From positions 1 to 31,710 of the forward strand of contig CAJTZE010000039.1 in NCBI GenBank assembly GCA_910584265.1: a stretch of DNA of 31,710 nt, given 5' to 3'. A program made the position numbers and the translations under genes. Under the pieces are notes generated by a model, which was not told the DNA's origin, ran no database searches, and saw only the letters and a program-made list of their open reading frames with translations. Below, piece by piece: positions 16,012 to 23,713 of the stretch. Positions within the stretch are counted from its first letter, which is position 1; each line of letters begins with the position of its first letter. Origin of the DNA: an uncultured Dorea sp. (lineage in GTDB: Bacteria; Bacillota; Clostridia; Lachnospirales; Lachnospiraceae).

Positions 16012-16119
16012 CTGAGTAGTGCCTGATTTATTGCGGTTTGGTATCGGTGCGGCAGTTTCTTGCCGGCGCGGAGAGAAAGAGGTAAGATTGTGAGGAAAAA
16101 TAGGAAGGGAAGTGATGAG

Positions 16120-16680
16120 ATGCTGCTATCAGAGGAAGAGTTCAGGAAAGAAGAGAAAATAGACGGAATCATATATGACATGTCGCCTTCAGCAAATTAT
16201 AGACATAGCATGATAGATGGAAATATTTATGCAATCATCCGGCGTAGTTTGAAAGACAGTGTATGTCTTGCATTTGTTGAAAATCTTGACTTTAAGTATC
16301 ATTCGGAAGAAAACGATGACTATGTGATTCCGGATGTTATGATTATTTGTGACCGGAAACATCTGAAGGGCGGCAGCTATACCGGTATTCCTAAATTTAT
16401 AGCAGAAACGCTCAGCCCTTCCACTGCAATGCGTGATATGACTATAAAAAAGGAGATTTATGGAAAGGCGGGTGTGCCGGAATATTGGATTGTATCTCCG
16501 AAGGAAAGAGGTGTACAGATTTACTATCTTATAGAAGGTAAATATGTGTTGACATATAGCTATATTCTGGAGGATGATAAAGAAGATAGACATTATAATG
16601 CGGATACAGTAATAGCATTGCGCGAATTACCACATATTCAAATGACGTTAGCAGAAATTTTTGAGGGAGTTGAGGAGTAG
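16120..16680 (+). CDS. Uma2 family (DUF820) putative PD-(D/E)XK nuclease
   Basis: A 186-residue protein of the Uma2 family. The nuclease-like core is visible: an early acidic segment (EEKIDGIIYDMSPS), Asp in YVIPDVMIICD, and Glu in IAETLSPSTAMRDMTIKKEIY, with the closing GVPEYWIVSP that characterises the family. ATG at 16120 is chosen since AGGAAGGGAAG precedes it; in-frame starts further up lack a site. Uma2 proteins are common in bacteria, often in many copies, and their role is not settled. Restriction-like or mobile-element functions have been proposed from the fold. Confidence 0.85.
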   Translation: MLLSEEEFRKEEKIDGIIYDMSPSANYRHSMIDGNIYAIIRRSLKDSVCLAFVENLDFKYHSEENDDYVIPDVMIICDRKHLKGGSYTGIPKFIAETLSPSTAMRDMTIKKEIYGKAGVPEYWIVSPKERGVQIYYLIEGKYVLTYSYILEDDKEDRHYNADTVIALRELPHIQMTLAEIFEGVEE

Positions 16681-16764
16681 AAATGTTTACACCGGTAAAT
16701 TCAGAGATTTATTGGTCAGAAAATGATTTGAAGGAGTTTCATTAATGCAGGGAGATAAGGAAGA

Positions 16765-17016
16765 ATGCTGGAATTTAGATATGATACACAGTTATTGATT
16801 GAAGGTGAGGAGCTTGACGAGGATATGATCGGCGAATATTTTACCGAGCATTTTAAAGGGGACTGTCTACTGGCAGTCGGGGATGAAGAGCTGATCAAGA
16901 TTCATTTTCATACAAACGAGCCGTGGAAGGTGCTGGAATACTGCGCTTCTCTGGGCGAGATTTACGATATTGTGATTGAGGATATGGACAGGCAGGCGAG
17001 AGGTCTGCAGGGATGA
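16765..17016 (+). CDS. Short protein like the middle domain of FakA/YloV (DAK2 family)
   Basis: An 83-residue protein. EFRYDTQLLI at the start and GDCLLAVGDEELIKIHFHTN followed by LEYCASLGEIYDIVIEDM match the central domain of the fatty-acid kinase subunit FakA (YloV), which normally lies between a DAK2 kinase domain and a C-terminal domain in a protein over 500 residues. Here there is neither, and the bases on both sides show no remnant of them. It has a usable GA-rich ribosome binding site and ends cleanly, so it may be a real free-standing domain or a surviving gene fragment. Confidence 0.6.
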   Translation: MLEFRYDTQLLIEGEELDEDMIGEYFTEHFKGDCLLAVGDEELIKIHFHTNEPWKVLEYCASLGEIYDIVIEDMDRQARGLQG

Positions 17017-17112
17017 TATTCGTAAGAAGGAAGCATCCGGTTAAGGCGGAGATTTTATATGCGCTGTAAGAGAAGCGCGAAAGTGGGAAGAGTAAGATGA
17101 GGAGGATATGGA

Positions 17113-17763
17113 ATGAGCAGTGAGACAAAGCGGTCCTGCATCGACTGCGGAGTGGTGAACTGTAATCGGATGGAGAAGGAATTTCCGGAATTCTGTCTGA
17201 CTACGGGAACTGTGACAGAGGAGGATCTGAAGTATGTGCGGGAGAAATACAGCGAGGAAGAGAATCAGAGGAGCATGGTTGCGGCAGCCTGCGTGGAGTA
17301 TGAGGGATACTGCCAGTTGACCAGAGTGCAGGAGATCATGGATTATGCGAAGCGGATCGGGGCAGAAAAGCTTGGCATAGCTGCATGCGTGGGCCTTATC
17401 CGGGAGGCGCGGATGCTGGCAAAGATTTTCCGGGCGCATGGCTTTGAGGTGTACGGCGCCGCCTGTAAGGTAGGATGTATCCCGAAGCATGAGGTGGGAA
17501 TTCCGATGGAATGCGAGGAGCTTGGCCATAATATCTGCAATCCGATCCTGCAGGCAAAGCTTCTGAATGATGCGCACACAGACCTGAATGTGGTAGTGGG
17601 ATTGTGCGTGGGACATGACAGCTTATTTTATAAATACTCGGAAGCGCTGGTTACCACGGCGGTGACAAAGGACCGGGTGCTTGGGCACAATCCGGCGGCA
17701 GCCCTTTATACAGCGGAAGGGTACTATAAGAAGAAATTATTTAGCGAGGGAAACAATGATTGA
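17113..17763 (+). CDS. DUF1847 cysteine-rich protein
   Basis: A 216-residue protein of the DUF1847 family, probably metal-binding. It opens with the CIDCGVVNC cysteine cluster and has further cysteines in IAACVGLIREAR, GAACKVGCIPK, MECEELGHNICNP and GLCVGHDS. These conserved cysteines and the His of VGHDS suggest an Fe-S or zinc site; no enzymatic role is established. A strong AGGAGGATATGGA lies before the ATG. Its stop overlaps the start of pcrA by eight bases, so the helicase is translationally coupled to it. The coupling is likely accidental in function. Confidence 0.85.
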   Translation: MSSETKRSCIDCGVVNCNRMEKEFPEFCLTTGTVTEEDLKYVREKYSEEENQRSMVAAACVEYEGYCQLTRVQEIMDYAKRIGAEKLGIAACVGLIREARMLAKIFRAHGFEVYGAACKVGCIPKHEVGIPMECEELGHNICNPILQAKLLNDAHTDLNVVVGLCVGHDSLFYKYSEALVTTAVTKDRVLGHNPAAALYTAEGYYKKKLFSEGNND

Positions 17764-19990
17764 TTTGGATACATTAAATGCACCCCAGCGGGAGGCGGTG
17801 CAGCATACGCAAGGCCCGCTTCTGGTTCTGGCAGGCGCAGGTTCAGGAAAAACCAGGGTTTTGACACACAGGATTGCATATTTGATTGAGGAAAAGGGCG
17901 TCAATCCCTGGAATATTCTTGCCATTACATTTACCAACAAGGCGGCGGGAGAAATGCGGGAGCGTGTGGATCACATTGTGGGATACGGCGCGGAGAGCAT
18001 CTGGGTGAGTACCTTCCACTCTGCCTGCGTACGGATTTTGAGAAGGCACATTGATCTGCTGGGGTATGATACAAGCTTTACCATTTATGATACGGATGAT
18101 CAGAAGACGCTGATGAAGGATATTTGCAAGCATCTGAATGTGGATACGAAGATTTATAAGGAGAGAAATCTCATGTCGGCTATTTCGTCGGCGAAGAATG
18201 AGATGATCACGCCGGAGGAATACCGGCTTCGTGCGGAGGGAGATTTTGGACGGCAGAAAATCGCTTCGGTGTATGAGGAATACGAAAAGCAGATGCGGGC
18301 CAATAATGCGCTGGATTTTGACGACCTGCTGCTAAAGACGGTGCAGTTATTTCAGACCCAGGCAGAGGTGCTGGATTATTATCAGGAGCGGTTCCGCTAT
18401 ATTATGGTGGACGAGTATCAGGATACCAATACGGTGCAGTTCTGGTTTGTGAGCCTGCTTGCAAGGAAATACCGTAATCTGTGCGTGGTGGGTGACGACG
18501 ACCAGTCCGTCTATAAATTCCGGGGGGCGAATATTAAGAATATTCTGGATTTTGAGCAGGTGTTCGAGGACGCGGAGGTTATTAAGCTGGAGCAGAATTA
18601 CCGTTCTACGGGAAATATTTTGAACGCGGCTAATACCGTGATCCGCAATAACCGGGGCAGAAAGGATAAGACCCTCTGGACCGATAACGGCGACGGGGAG
18701 AAGATTAAGTTCCGCCAGTTTGATTCCGGCTATGATGAGGCGGAATATATTGTCGGGGATATCAGAGAGCAGGTAAATGCAGGAAATGCAAATTGTCATG
18801 ACTTTGCTATTCTTTACCGGACAAATGCCCAGTCCCGCGTGTTTGAAGAGAAATTTGTAACTGCCAATATTCCTTACCGGATTGTGGGCGGAATCAATTT
18901 CTATGCCCGCAGGGAGATCAAGGATATTTTAGCTTATCTGAAAACCATTGATAATGCAAGAGATGATATTGCGGTGCGCCGGATCGTCAATGTGCCGAAG
19001 CGGGGCATCGGGCTGACCAGCATTAACCGGGTGCAGGAATATGCGCTGGCAAGGGAAATGGGATTTTATGAAGCCCTGCTCGGTGTGGAGCATATTCCGA
19101 ATATCGGCCGGGGTAAGGCAAGGCTGGAGTCTTTTGCGGCGTTGATTGAACATTTTAAGGCAGAGGCAGGGAAGCTGTGCATCTCGGAGCTTGTGGACGA
19201 AATCTTAGAGGAAACCGGCTATATAGAAGAACTGAAAGGTGAAGGCGAGCTGGAAGCAGAAGCAAGGCTGGAAAATATTGGTGAGCTGAAAAATAAGATC
19301 ATTGCTTATGAGGAACACTGTGCGGAGCAGGGAGAACCTATTACGCTTAGCGGATTTCTGGAGGAAGTGGCGCTGGTGGCGGATATTGACAGTCTGAATG
19401 AGGAGAGCGATTATGTGATGCTCATGACCTTACATAGTGCAAAGGGGCTGGAATTTCCGCATGTATATCTGGCAGGCCTGGAGGATGGCATTTTTCCGAG
19501 CTATCTGAGCATTACCTCGGATGACGGCGATGAGATTGAGGAGGAGCGGAGACTTTGTTATGTGGGTATTACACGGGCGAAGCAGGGACTTACGCTGACC
19601 TGCGCAAGGCGCCGGATGGTCCGGGGTGAAATGCAGTACAATAAGATGTCCCGGTTCTTAAAGGAGATTCCAGAGGAATACCTATCAGACGGAGAAGTAT
19701 TTAAGAGGGAAAAACCAGAACCAGAGTACCGGAATGTGTACCAACATGCAAAGCAGAGCTTCCGAAGCAAAGCTTTTCAGGTCAGGCCGGTGCAGCAGTT
19801 TAAGGTTGCCGGAGGCGGAGGACCGGGATACGATGTGGGAGACCGGGTGCATCATATCAAATTCGGCGACGGATTGGTAACAGGGATTACCGAAGGCGGC
19901 AGAGACTATGAGGTGACGGTTGAATTCGATACGGCAGGAAGAAAAAAGATGTTTGCGAAATTTGCGAAACTGAAGAAAATCGATGGGTAA
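17756..19990 (+). CDS. pcrA: ATP-dependent DNA helicase PcrA (UvrD/Rep family)
   Basis: A 744-residue superfamily 1 helicase of normal PcrA length. Motifs in order: the Q-motif segment LNAPQREAV, Walker A AGAGSGKT (26-33), motif Ia ITFTNKAA, Walker B MVDEYQDTN, motif III VVGDDDQSVYKFRGA, motif IV YRS, motif V LMTLHSAKGLEF and motif VI YVGITRAK. The last ~45 residues form a Tudor-like domain (VGDRVHHIKFGDGLVTGI) that in PcrA contacts RNA polymerase. It unwinds DNA 3'-5' in repair and in clearing transcription-replication conflicts. The ATG at 17756 overlaps the upstream gene. Confidence 0.95.
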   Translation: MIDLDTLNAPQREAVQHTQGPLLVLAGAGSGKTRVLTHRIAYLIEEKGVNPWNILAITFTNKAAGEMRERVDHIVGYGAESIWVSTFHSACVRILRRHIDLLGYDTSFTIYDTDDQKTLMKDICKHLNVDTKIYKERNLMSAISSAKNEMITPEEYRLRAEGDFGRQKIASVYEEYEKQMRANNALDFDDLLLKTVQLFQTQAEVLDYYQERFRYIMVDEYQDTNTVQFWFVSLLARKYRNLCVVGDDDQSVYKFRGANIKNILDFEQVFEDAEVIKLEQNYRSTGNILNAANTVIRNNRGRKDKTLWTDNGDGEKIKFRQFDSGYDEAEYIVGDIREQVNAGNANCHDFAILYRTNAQSRVFEEKFVTANIPYRIVGGINFYARREIKDILAYLKTIDNARDDIAVRRIVNVPKRGIGLTSINRVQEYALAREMGFYEALLGVEHIPNIGRGKARLESFAALIEHFKAEAGKLCISELVDEILEETGYIEELKGEGELEAEARLENIGELKNKIIAYEEHCAEQGEPITLSGFLEEVALVADIDSLNEESDYVMLMTLHSAKGLEFPHVYLAGLEDGIFPSYLSITSDDGDEIEEERRLCYVGITRAKQGLTLTCARRRMVRGEMQYNKMSRFLKEIPEEYLSDGEVFKREKPEPEYRNVYQHAKQSFRSKAFQVRPVQQFKVAGGGGPGYDVGDRVHHIKFGDGLVTGITEGGRDYEVTVEFDTAGRKKMFAKFAKLKKIDG

Positions 19991-20046
19991 ATTTTCCAGA
20001 TATCAGCGATTTTCCGTAAAAAATTGTAGTAATCTTAACAGGTTGG

Positions 20047-20055
20047 TGTTATAAT
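20047..20055 (+). promoter_or_regulatory. Extended -10 promoter element before the small membrane protein
   Basis: TGTTATAAT is a perfect extended -10 element, about 40 bases before the ribosome binding site of the next gene. No good -35 box is seen at the usual distance (TTGTAG at 20024 is 20 bases away). Confidence 0.5.
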
Positions 20056-20103
20056 AAAACAATAAAATGTTATTAGACAAGCGCAGGAGAAAGGAGCGGG
20101 AGT

Positions 20104-20361
20104 ATGAACATTAATAGGAACAAGATTGAAGAGGTTCTTGCAGCATCTAAGCTGAATGATTTGATCCATAAGAAGGAGGAAGAAGAGAAGCAGTGTAAGA
20201 CAATTCTCATTATTCTTGCAGTAATCGGAACTATCGCAGCAGTTGCAGCAATCGCTTATGCAGTATATTGTTTCCTTACCCCGGATTATCTGGAGGATTT
20301 TGAGGAAGATTTTGAAGATGACTTCGATGATGATTTCTTTAACGAAGATGATCAGGCGTAG
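20104..20361 (+). CDS. Small single-TM protein with acidic C-terminal tail
   Basis: An 85-residue protein: about 35 charged residues, one membrane helix (TILIILAVIGTIAAVAAIAY) and a strongly acidic tail dominated by Asp, Glu and Phe (FEDDFDDDFF). GGAGAAAGGAGCGGGAGT before the ATG, its own promoter element and a terminator at 20386 make it a complete one-gene unit. Proteins of this layout recur in Lachnospiraceae. No function is known to me. Confidence 0.75.
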   Translation: MNINRNKIEEVLAASKLNDLIHKKEEEEKQCKTILIILAVIGTIAAVAAIAYAVYCFLTPDYLEDFEEDFEDDFDDDFFNEDDQA

Positions 20362-20385
20362 GCAATAGTGAAGGATTAGAGACAG

Positions 20386-20412
20386 AGGCACTTCGATGAG
20401 AAGTGCCTTTTT
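20386..20412 (+). terminator. Rho-independent terminator
   Basis: AGGCACTTC (20386-20394) pairs perfectly with GAAGTGCCT (20400-20408) across a five-base loop and is followed by TTTTT. Confidence 0.88.
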
Positions 20413-20477
20413 CTGCGGATATATGGATATATTGAATTGTGATATGTGTGTGATAACAATATAGGAATGGTGTGGAT

Positions 20478-21848
20478 ATGAAAAAGGGACAGATAGTAGA
20501 GGGATTTGTTACGAAGGTGGAATTTCCAAATAAAGGCATTGCCTTGGTGGAAGGTGAAGACAAGTGTGTTGTGGTGAAAAATGCCATACCGGGGCAGAAA
20601 CTGCGCATAGCGGTCAATAAGATACGGAAAGGGAAAGCGGAGGGAAGAATTTTGTCTGTGGAGGAGCCCGCATCAATGGAAATACCGTCCCCCTGTCCGC
20701 ATTTTGGCGGCTGCGGAGGCTGTACCTATCAGAATCTTCCTTATGAGCAGCAGCTGCAGATGAAGTCTGAACAGGTAAAAGCGTTGATGGATGAGACGGT
20801 AAATGGAAGCTATGTCTGGGAAGGGATCCAGCCCAGTCCGGTAAAGACTGCTTACCGAAATAAGATGGAATTTTCCTTTGGAGATGAATATAAGGATGGT
20901 CCTATGGCTCTTGGCATGCATAAGCGGGGAAGCTTTCACGACATCGTATCTGTGCCGGAGTGTCAGATTGTGGATGAGGATTACCGGAAAATACTGACCT
21001 GTACCTTAGACTATGCAAAAAAAAGCGGGCTTCCTTATTATCACCGCATGAAGCATACGGGATTTTTCCGGCACCTGCTGGTGAGGAAGGCAGTAAAGAC
21101 CGGAGAGATACTGATTGATTTGATCACGACGTCAGGATATGAGGAATTTGACGGGGCAGGCTGGGTCAATGCATTGACAGCCCTAAAGCTGGACGGGACA
21201 ATAGCCGGAATCCTGCGGACAAGGAATGACAGCGTGGCGGATGTCGTGAAGGATGAAGGAACGGAAGTCTTGTATGGGAAGAGCTATTTTTATGAGGAGC
21301 TTTTAGGGTTAAAGTTTAAGATAACGCCATTTTCATTTTTTCAAACAAATTCGCTGGGAGCGGAGATCCTTTATGAAAAGGCGAGGGAGTATATCGGTGA
21401 TACGAAGGACAAGGTGATATTTGATTTGTACAGCGGAACCGGGACAATTGCCCAGATACTGGCGCCGGTGGCGAAGAAGGTAACGGGAGTGGAGATTGTG
21501 GAGGAGGCTGTAGAGGCGGCAAGGGAAAATGCCAAGCTGAACGGTCTTGATAATTGCAGCTTCTGGGCCGGGGATGTGCTGAAGGTCATTGATGAGCTGG
21601 GAGAGGTGCCGGATTTGATCATGCTGGATCCGCCCAGAGACGGGGTGCATCCGAAAGCGCTGGAGAAGATTACGAATTTTGGAGTGGAGAGGATCGTGTA
21701 TATTGCCTGTAAGCCGACCAGTCTGGCGAGGGATCTGGAAATGCTGCAGGGAAGAGGGTACCGGGTGGAACGAGCAGGGGGGATAGATTTGTTCCCGGGG
21801 ACGTATCATGTTGAGTGTGTCGTGTTGATGTCACGGGTGGAGAAATAG
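20478..21848 (+). CDS. rlmD: 23S rRNA (uracil-C5)-methyltransferase RlmD-like
   Basis: A 456-residue RNA m5U methyltransferase. An N-terminal TRAM domain (GQIVEGFVTKVEFPNKGIA) is followed by the Fe-S cysteines Cys73, Cys79 and Cys82 in CPHFGGCGGC, with a fourth likely in SVPECQI. The Rossmann methyltransferase domain has VIFDLYSGTGTIAQILA for SAM binding and MLDPPRDGV, and the catalytic Cys lies in YIACKPTSLARD, where most family members have SCNP. RlmD and RlmCD act on 23S rRNA uridines; the exact position modified is not decided by sequence. ATG at 20478 is preferred over a GTG two codons upstream. Confidence 0.88.
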   Translation: MKKGQIVEGFVTKVEFPNKGIALVEGEDKCVVVKNAIPGQKLRIAVNKIRKGKAEGRILSVEEPASMEIPSPCPHFGGCGGCTYQNLPYEQQLQMKSEQVKALMDETVNGSYVWEGIQPSPVKTAYRNKMEFSFGDEYKDGPMALGMHKRGSFHDIVSVPECQIVDEDYRKILTCTLDYAKKSGLPYYHRMKHTGFFRHLLVRKAVKTGEILIDLITTSGYEEFDGAGWVNALTALKLDGTIAGILRTRNDSVADVVKDEGTEVLYGKSYFYEELLGLKFKITPFSFFQTNSLGAEILYEKAREYIGDTKDKVIFDLYSGTGTIAQILAPVAKKVTGVEIVEEAVEAARENAKLNGLDNCSFWAGDVLKVIDELGEVPDLIMLDPPRDGVHPKALEKITNFGVERIVYIACKPTSLARDLEMLQGRGYRVERAGGIDLFPGTYHVECVVLMSRVEK

Positions 21849-21879
21849 AATAGCGGAAAAGTGCAGAAAACAAGGGATT

Positions 21880-21929
21880 TCCGAGAGTTGGGACAGTTTG
21901 GAAAAATTGTTCCGGCTCTCGGATTTTTT
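21880..21929 (+). terminator. Rho-independent terminator after the RNA methyltransferase
   Basis: CCGAGAG (21881-21887) pairs with CTCTCGG (21916-21922), with partial inner pairing, and ATTTTTT follows. Confidence 0.82.
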
Positions 21930-22197
21930 GTTTGTTGTACTGTGCGGAAACATATCCACTGCTTTTTGGGTGGGATAGTTGAGTTGACAGGTTAGATATA
22001 GGATGTGTTGTGGAGATAAGATTGTTAAGGGTATGTTGGGTTGATAATATGAACATCATTCCAACGGCTGTATTGAAAAATTTCATGTCAATTAAGATCA
22101 TAGATGTAAAAGAATAGGAGATATGAATATAGTGGATAACCAATATGGAAAGAATTTTTTTGATAAAAACATGAATAAAATTAAAATAAAATAATTC
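21930..22197. other. Intergenic stretch without a recognisable gene
   Basis: This AT-rich stretch holds only scattered short frames. A 23-codon frame at 22123-22194 has an AGGAG, but only two bases before its ATG, and no recognisable product. No RNA gene or repeat was seen. It separates the housekeeping region from the DUF2089 unit. Confidence 0.5.
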
Positions 22198-22225
22198 TTG
22201 ACTTTAATATTATTTATGTTATACT
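22198..22225 (+). promoter_or_regulatory. Promoter of the DUF2089 operon
   Basis: TTGACT (22198-22203) and TATACT (22220-22225) are 16 bases apart and the -10 is extended by TG. This is one of the best promoters in the window. Confidence 0.7.
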
Positions 22226-22262
22226 TAATTTTATTAAACAAGTTAAAGAAAGGGGTGATTTA

Positions 22263-22565
22263 TTGGATATTGATAAGATACCAAGGTGGATTCTTTCTTT
22301 GGAACAGGAGGATGTTACATTCCTAAAAAATTTTACTTTAAAATCTGGATCACTAAAAGAGATTGCAAAGTTGTATGGAGTGTCATATCCAACAGTCCGC
22401 CTGCGGCTGGATAAACTTATCCAGAAAATAGAATTAGGTGATCAACAGGAGGAAGAACCGTTTCAGACATTTATTAAGGGATTGGCTGTTGACTCTAAGA
22501 TTGATCTAGAAACTGCAAAAATGATTATTGAAAAGTATAAACAAGAAAAGGAGAAAGAATTATGA
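22263..22565 (+). CDS. DUF2089-family small DNA-binding protein
   Basis: A 100-residue protein whose first half is a helix-turn-helix (SLKEIAKLYGVSYPTVRLRL), matching the DUF2089 family. The start is TTG at 22263, behind AAAGGGGTG. The second half is a short helical segment rich in Lys and Glu. It overlaps the following membrane protein gene (ATGA). Similar regulator-membrane protein pairs are common in Clostridia, and the small protein probably controls its own unit. The target is unknown. Confidence 0.8.
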   Translation: MDIDKIPRWILSLEQEDVTFLKNFTLKSGSLKEIAKLYGVSYPTVRLRLDKLIQKIELGDQQEEEPFQTFIKGLAVDSKIDLETAKMIIEKYKQEKEKEL

Positions 22566-22849
22566 TGGATTTGATTTTAGGTTTTATTATTGCAGGGTTG
22601 CTTATGGCTGTAGAGTACTTGCTCTGTACAAAATTAAAAAATCCGCTTTGTGGCGGGATTATTCCCGTCCTATTATTGGCAGGGTCAATTTTTGTATTTG
22701 CTTCTGGAAAAGTACCGTTTGAACGAAATTATTTGTTTCCATTTGTAGTAGTGAATACGCTGTTTTGGGGTGACTGGGCTACAGGGCGCGATCAATATAA
22801 AAAACTGAAAAAAGCGGAAATGGACAGGATGAAAGCAAAAGATATGTAA
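22562..22849 (+). CDS. Small multi-pass membrane protein, partner of the DUF2089 regulator
   Basis: A 95-residue protein with two or three membrane helices (ILGFIIAGLLMAVEYLL, GIIPVLLLAGSIFVFA, LFPFVVVNTLFWG) and a basic cytoplasmic end (YKKLKKAEMDRMKAK). The start overlaps the stop of the regulator gene. The function is not known; the pairing suggests a membrane sensor or a stress-related partner. Confidence 0.75.
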   Translation: MMDLILGFIIAGLLMAVEYLLCTKLKNPLCGGIIPVLLLAGSIFVFASGKVPFERNYLFPFVVVNTLFWGDWATGRDQYKKLKKAEMDRMKAKDM

Positions 22850-22894
22850 CAGATGAAAAAAGTCAATAGGATTTTCTAAACATCAGAAAGCATG

Positions 22895-22927
22895 GGGAAT
22901 CAAAGAACAGGATTCCCTGTGTTATCA
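22895..22927 (+). terminator. Weak hairpin terminator candidate
   Basis: GGGAATC (22895-22901) pairs with GATTCCC (22911-22917); only a loose T-rich run (TGTGTTATCATTTT) follows. It is placed where the DUF2089 operon should end. Confidence 0.45.
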
Positions 22928-23026
22928 TTTTAGATGAACATACCATTATTAAGTTAACTGCATCTCTGGAGAAGATATATGAACTATTTTACTCAGATTC
23001 GATAGATATAGAAGGAGGTATCAGGT

Positions 23027-23455
23027 ATGAGTAAACTAATAGTGGTGGCATTGGAGGAATCAGAATCAAGTATTTTTGATAAAATTCTCGAAATTGTTAA
23101 TCAAACAAAGAAATGTGAGGTTGAAACCATAGATGGGCAACAGCAAGTGATACAAATTGGCGATTTAGTTCTTTTGCCAGATCAGCATAAAGTTTTGAAA
23201 GAGAACCATGAAGTAAATCTTACCAATATCGAATTCCGTATTCTGTATGTTCTGGCACTTCATCAGGGGATGACGCTTTCCAAAGAAAAGATTTACAATT
23301 ATGTTTGGGATGGGGAATATCTCCAGGATGACAGCAATATCACTTCCCATGTTCGCCGTCTCCGAAAGAAAATTGAAGACAATCCCAGCCAGCCAGAATA
23401 TATTCAGACGGTACGTGGGGTTGGATATAAAATGAACCGGATAAAAAAGAAATAG
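23027..23455 (+). CDS. Winged-helix regulator (OmpR-type DNA-binding domain without receiver)
   Basis: A 142-residue protein. Residues ~45-140 are a complete OmpR/PhoB-type winged helix (VNLTNIEFRILYVLALHQGM, SHVRRLRKKIEDNPSQPEYI, ending VRGVGYKM). The first ~45 residues are too short for a receiver domain and contain no phospho-acceptor Asp in a LD-x-x-LP context, so regulation is not by a kinase. AGGAGGTATCAGGT precedes the ATG. Proteins of this kind often sit beside serine recombinases in Clostridia mobile elements, so it may control the recombinase. A strong terminator starts at its stop codon. Confidence 0.82.
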   Translation: MSKLIVVALEESESSIFDKILEIVNQTKKCEVETIDGQQQVIQIGDLVLLPDQHKVLKENHEVNLTNIEFRILYVLALHQGMTLSKEKIYNYVWDGEYLQDDSNITSHVRRLRKKIEDNPSQPEYIQTVRGVGYKMNRIKKK

Positions 23456-23501
23456 GCAGTGTTCTAAGCAAAAGGCTTGGAACACTGCCTGTTTCCTTTT
23501 T
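23454..23501 (+). terminator. Strong Rho-independent terminator
   Basis: AGGCAGTGTTC (23454-23464) pairs perfectly with GAACACTGCCT (23480-23490), with inner AAGC/GCTT pairing, followed by TTTCCTTTTT. It separates the regulator from the recombinase unit. Confidence 0.88.
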
Positions 23502-23575
23502 AAGAAACGGTCTAATTTGGGATGGAGTAATATCTGCGGATATGTTAATAATTATAATAAGATTTGAAGGAGGGC

Positions 23576-23713
23576 ATGGATATGCAGAATAAAATATGGG
23601 AACAGGTTGGGCAGTTTTTAAACCGGCTGCGCTGTGAGAATGTGGCAAGGAATACTGCAGTAGATGTGCCGGGATATAAGGAAACCCAGGAGAAAATGGA
23701 AAGGTGGACCTGA
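23576..23713 (+). CDS. 45-residue ORF upstream of the recombinase
   Basis: A short frame with a very strong ribosome binding site (GAAGGAGGG, two bases before the ATG at 23576). It encodes a charged peptide (MDMQNKIWEQVGQFLNRLRC at the start) and stops ten bases inside the recombinase gene. It may work as a translation-coupling leader or as a small accessory protein of the recombinase. A TATAAT at 23553-23558 precedes it. No family recognised. Confidence 0.55.
   Translation: MDMQNKIWEQVGQFLNRLRCENVARNTAVDVPGYKETQEKMERWT

Noticed and set aside
16683..16745. 20-codon frame just after the Uma2 gene with a GGAG site
   Set aside because: No recognisable product and no sign of conservation can be judged; the next real frame starts separately at 16765.
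21670..22143. Long minus-strand frame opposite the end of the RNA methyltransferase gene
   Set aside because: It lies over a real gene and a terminator, without a family match, so it is a shadow frame.
22123..22194. Short frame of 23 codons with AGGAG before its ATG
   Set aside because: The spacing is only two bases and the product is low-complexity Lys/Asn; it is no more than chance in AT-rich sequence.
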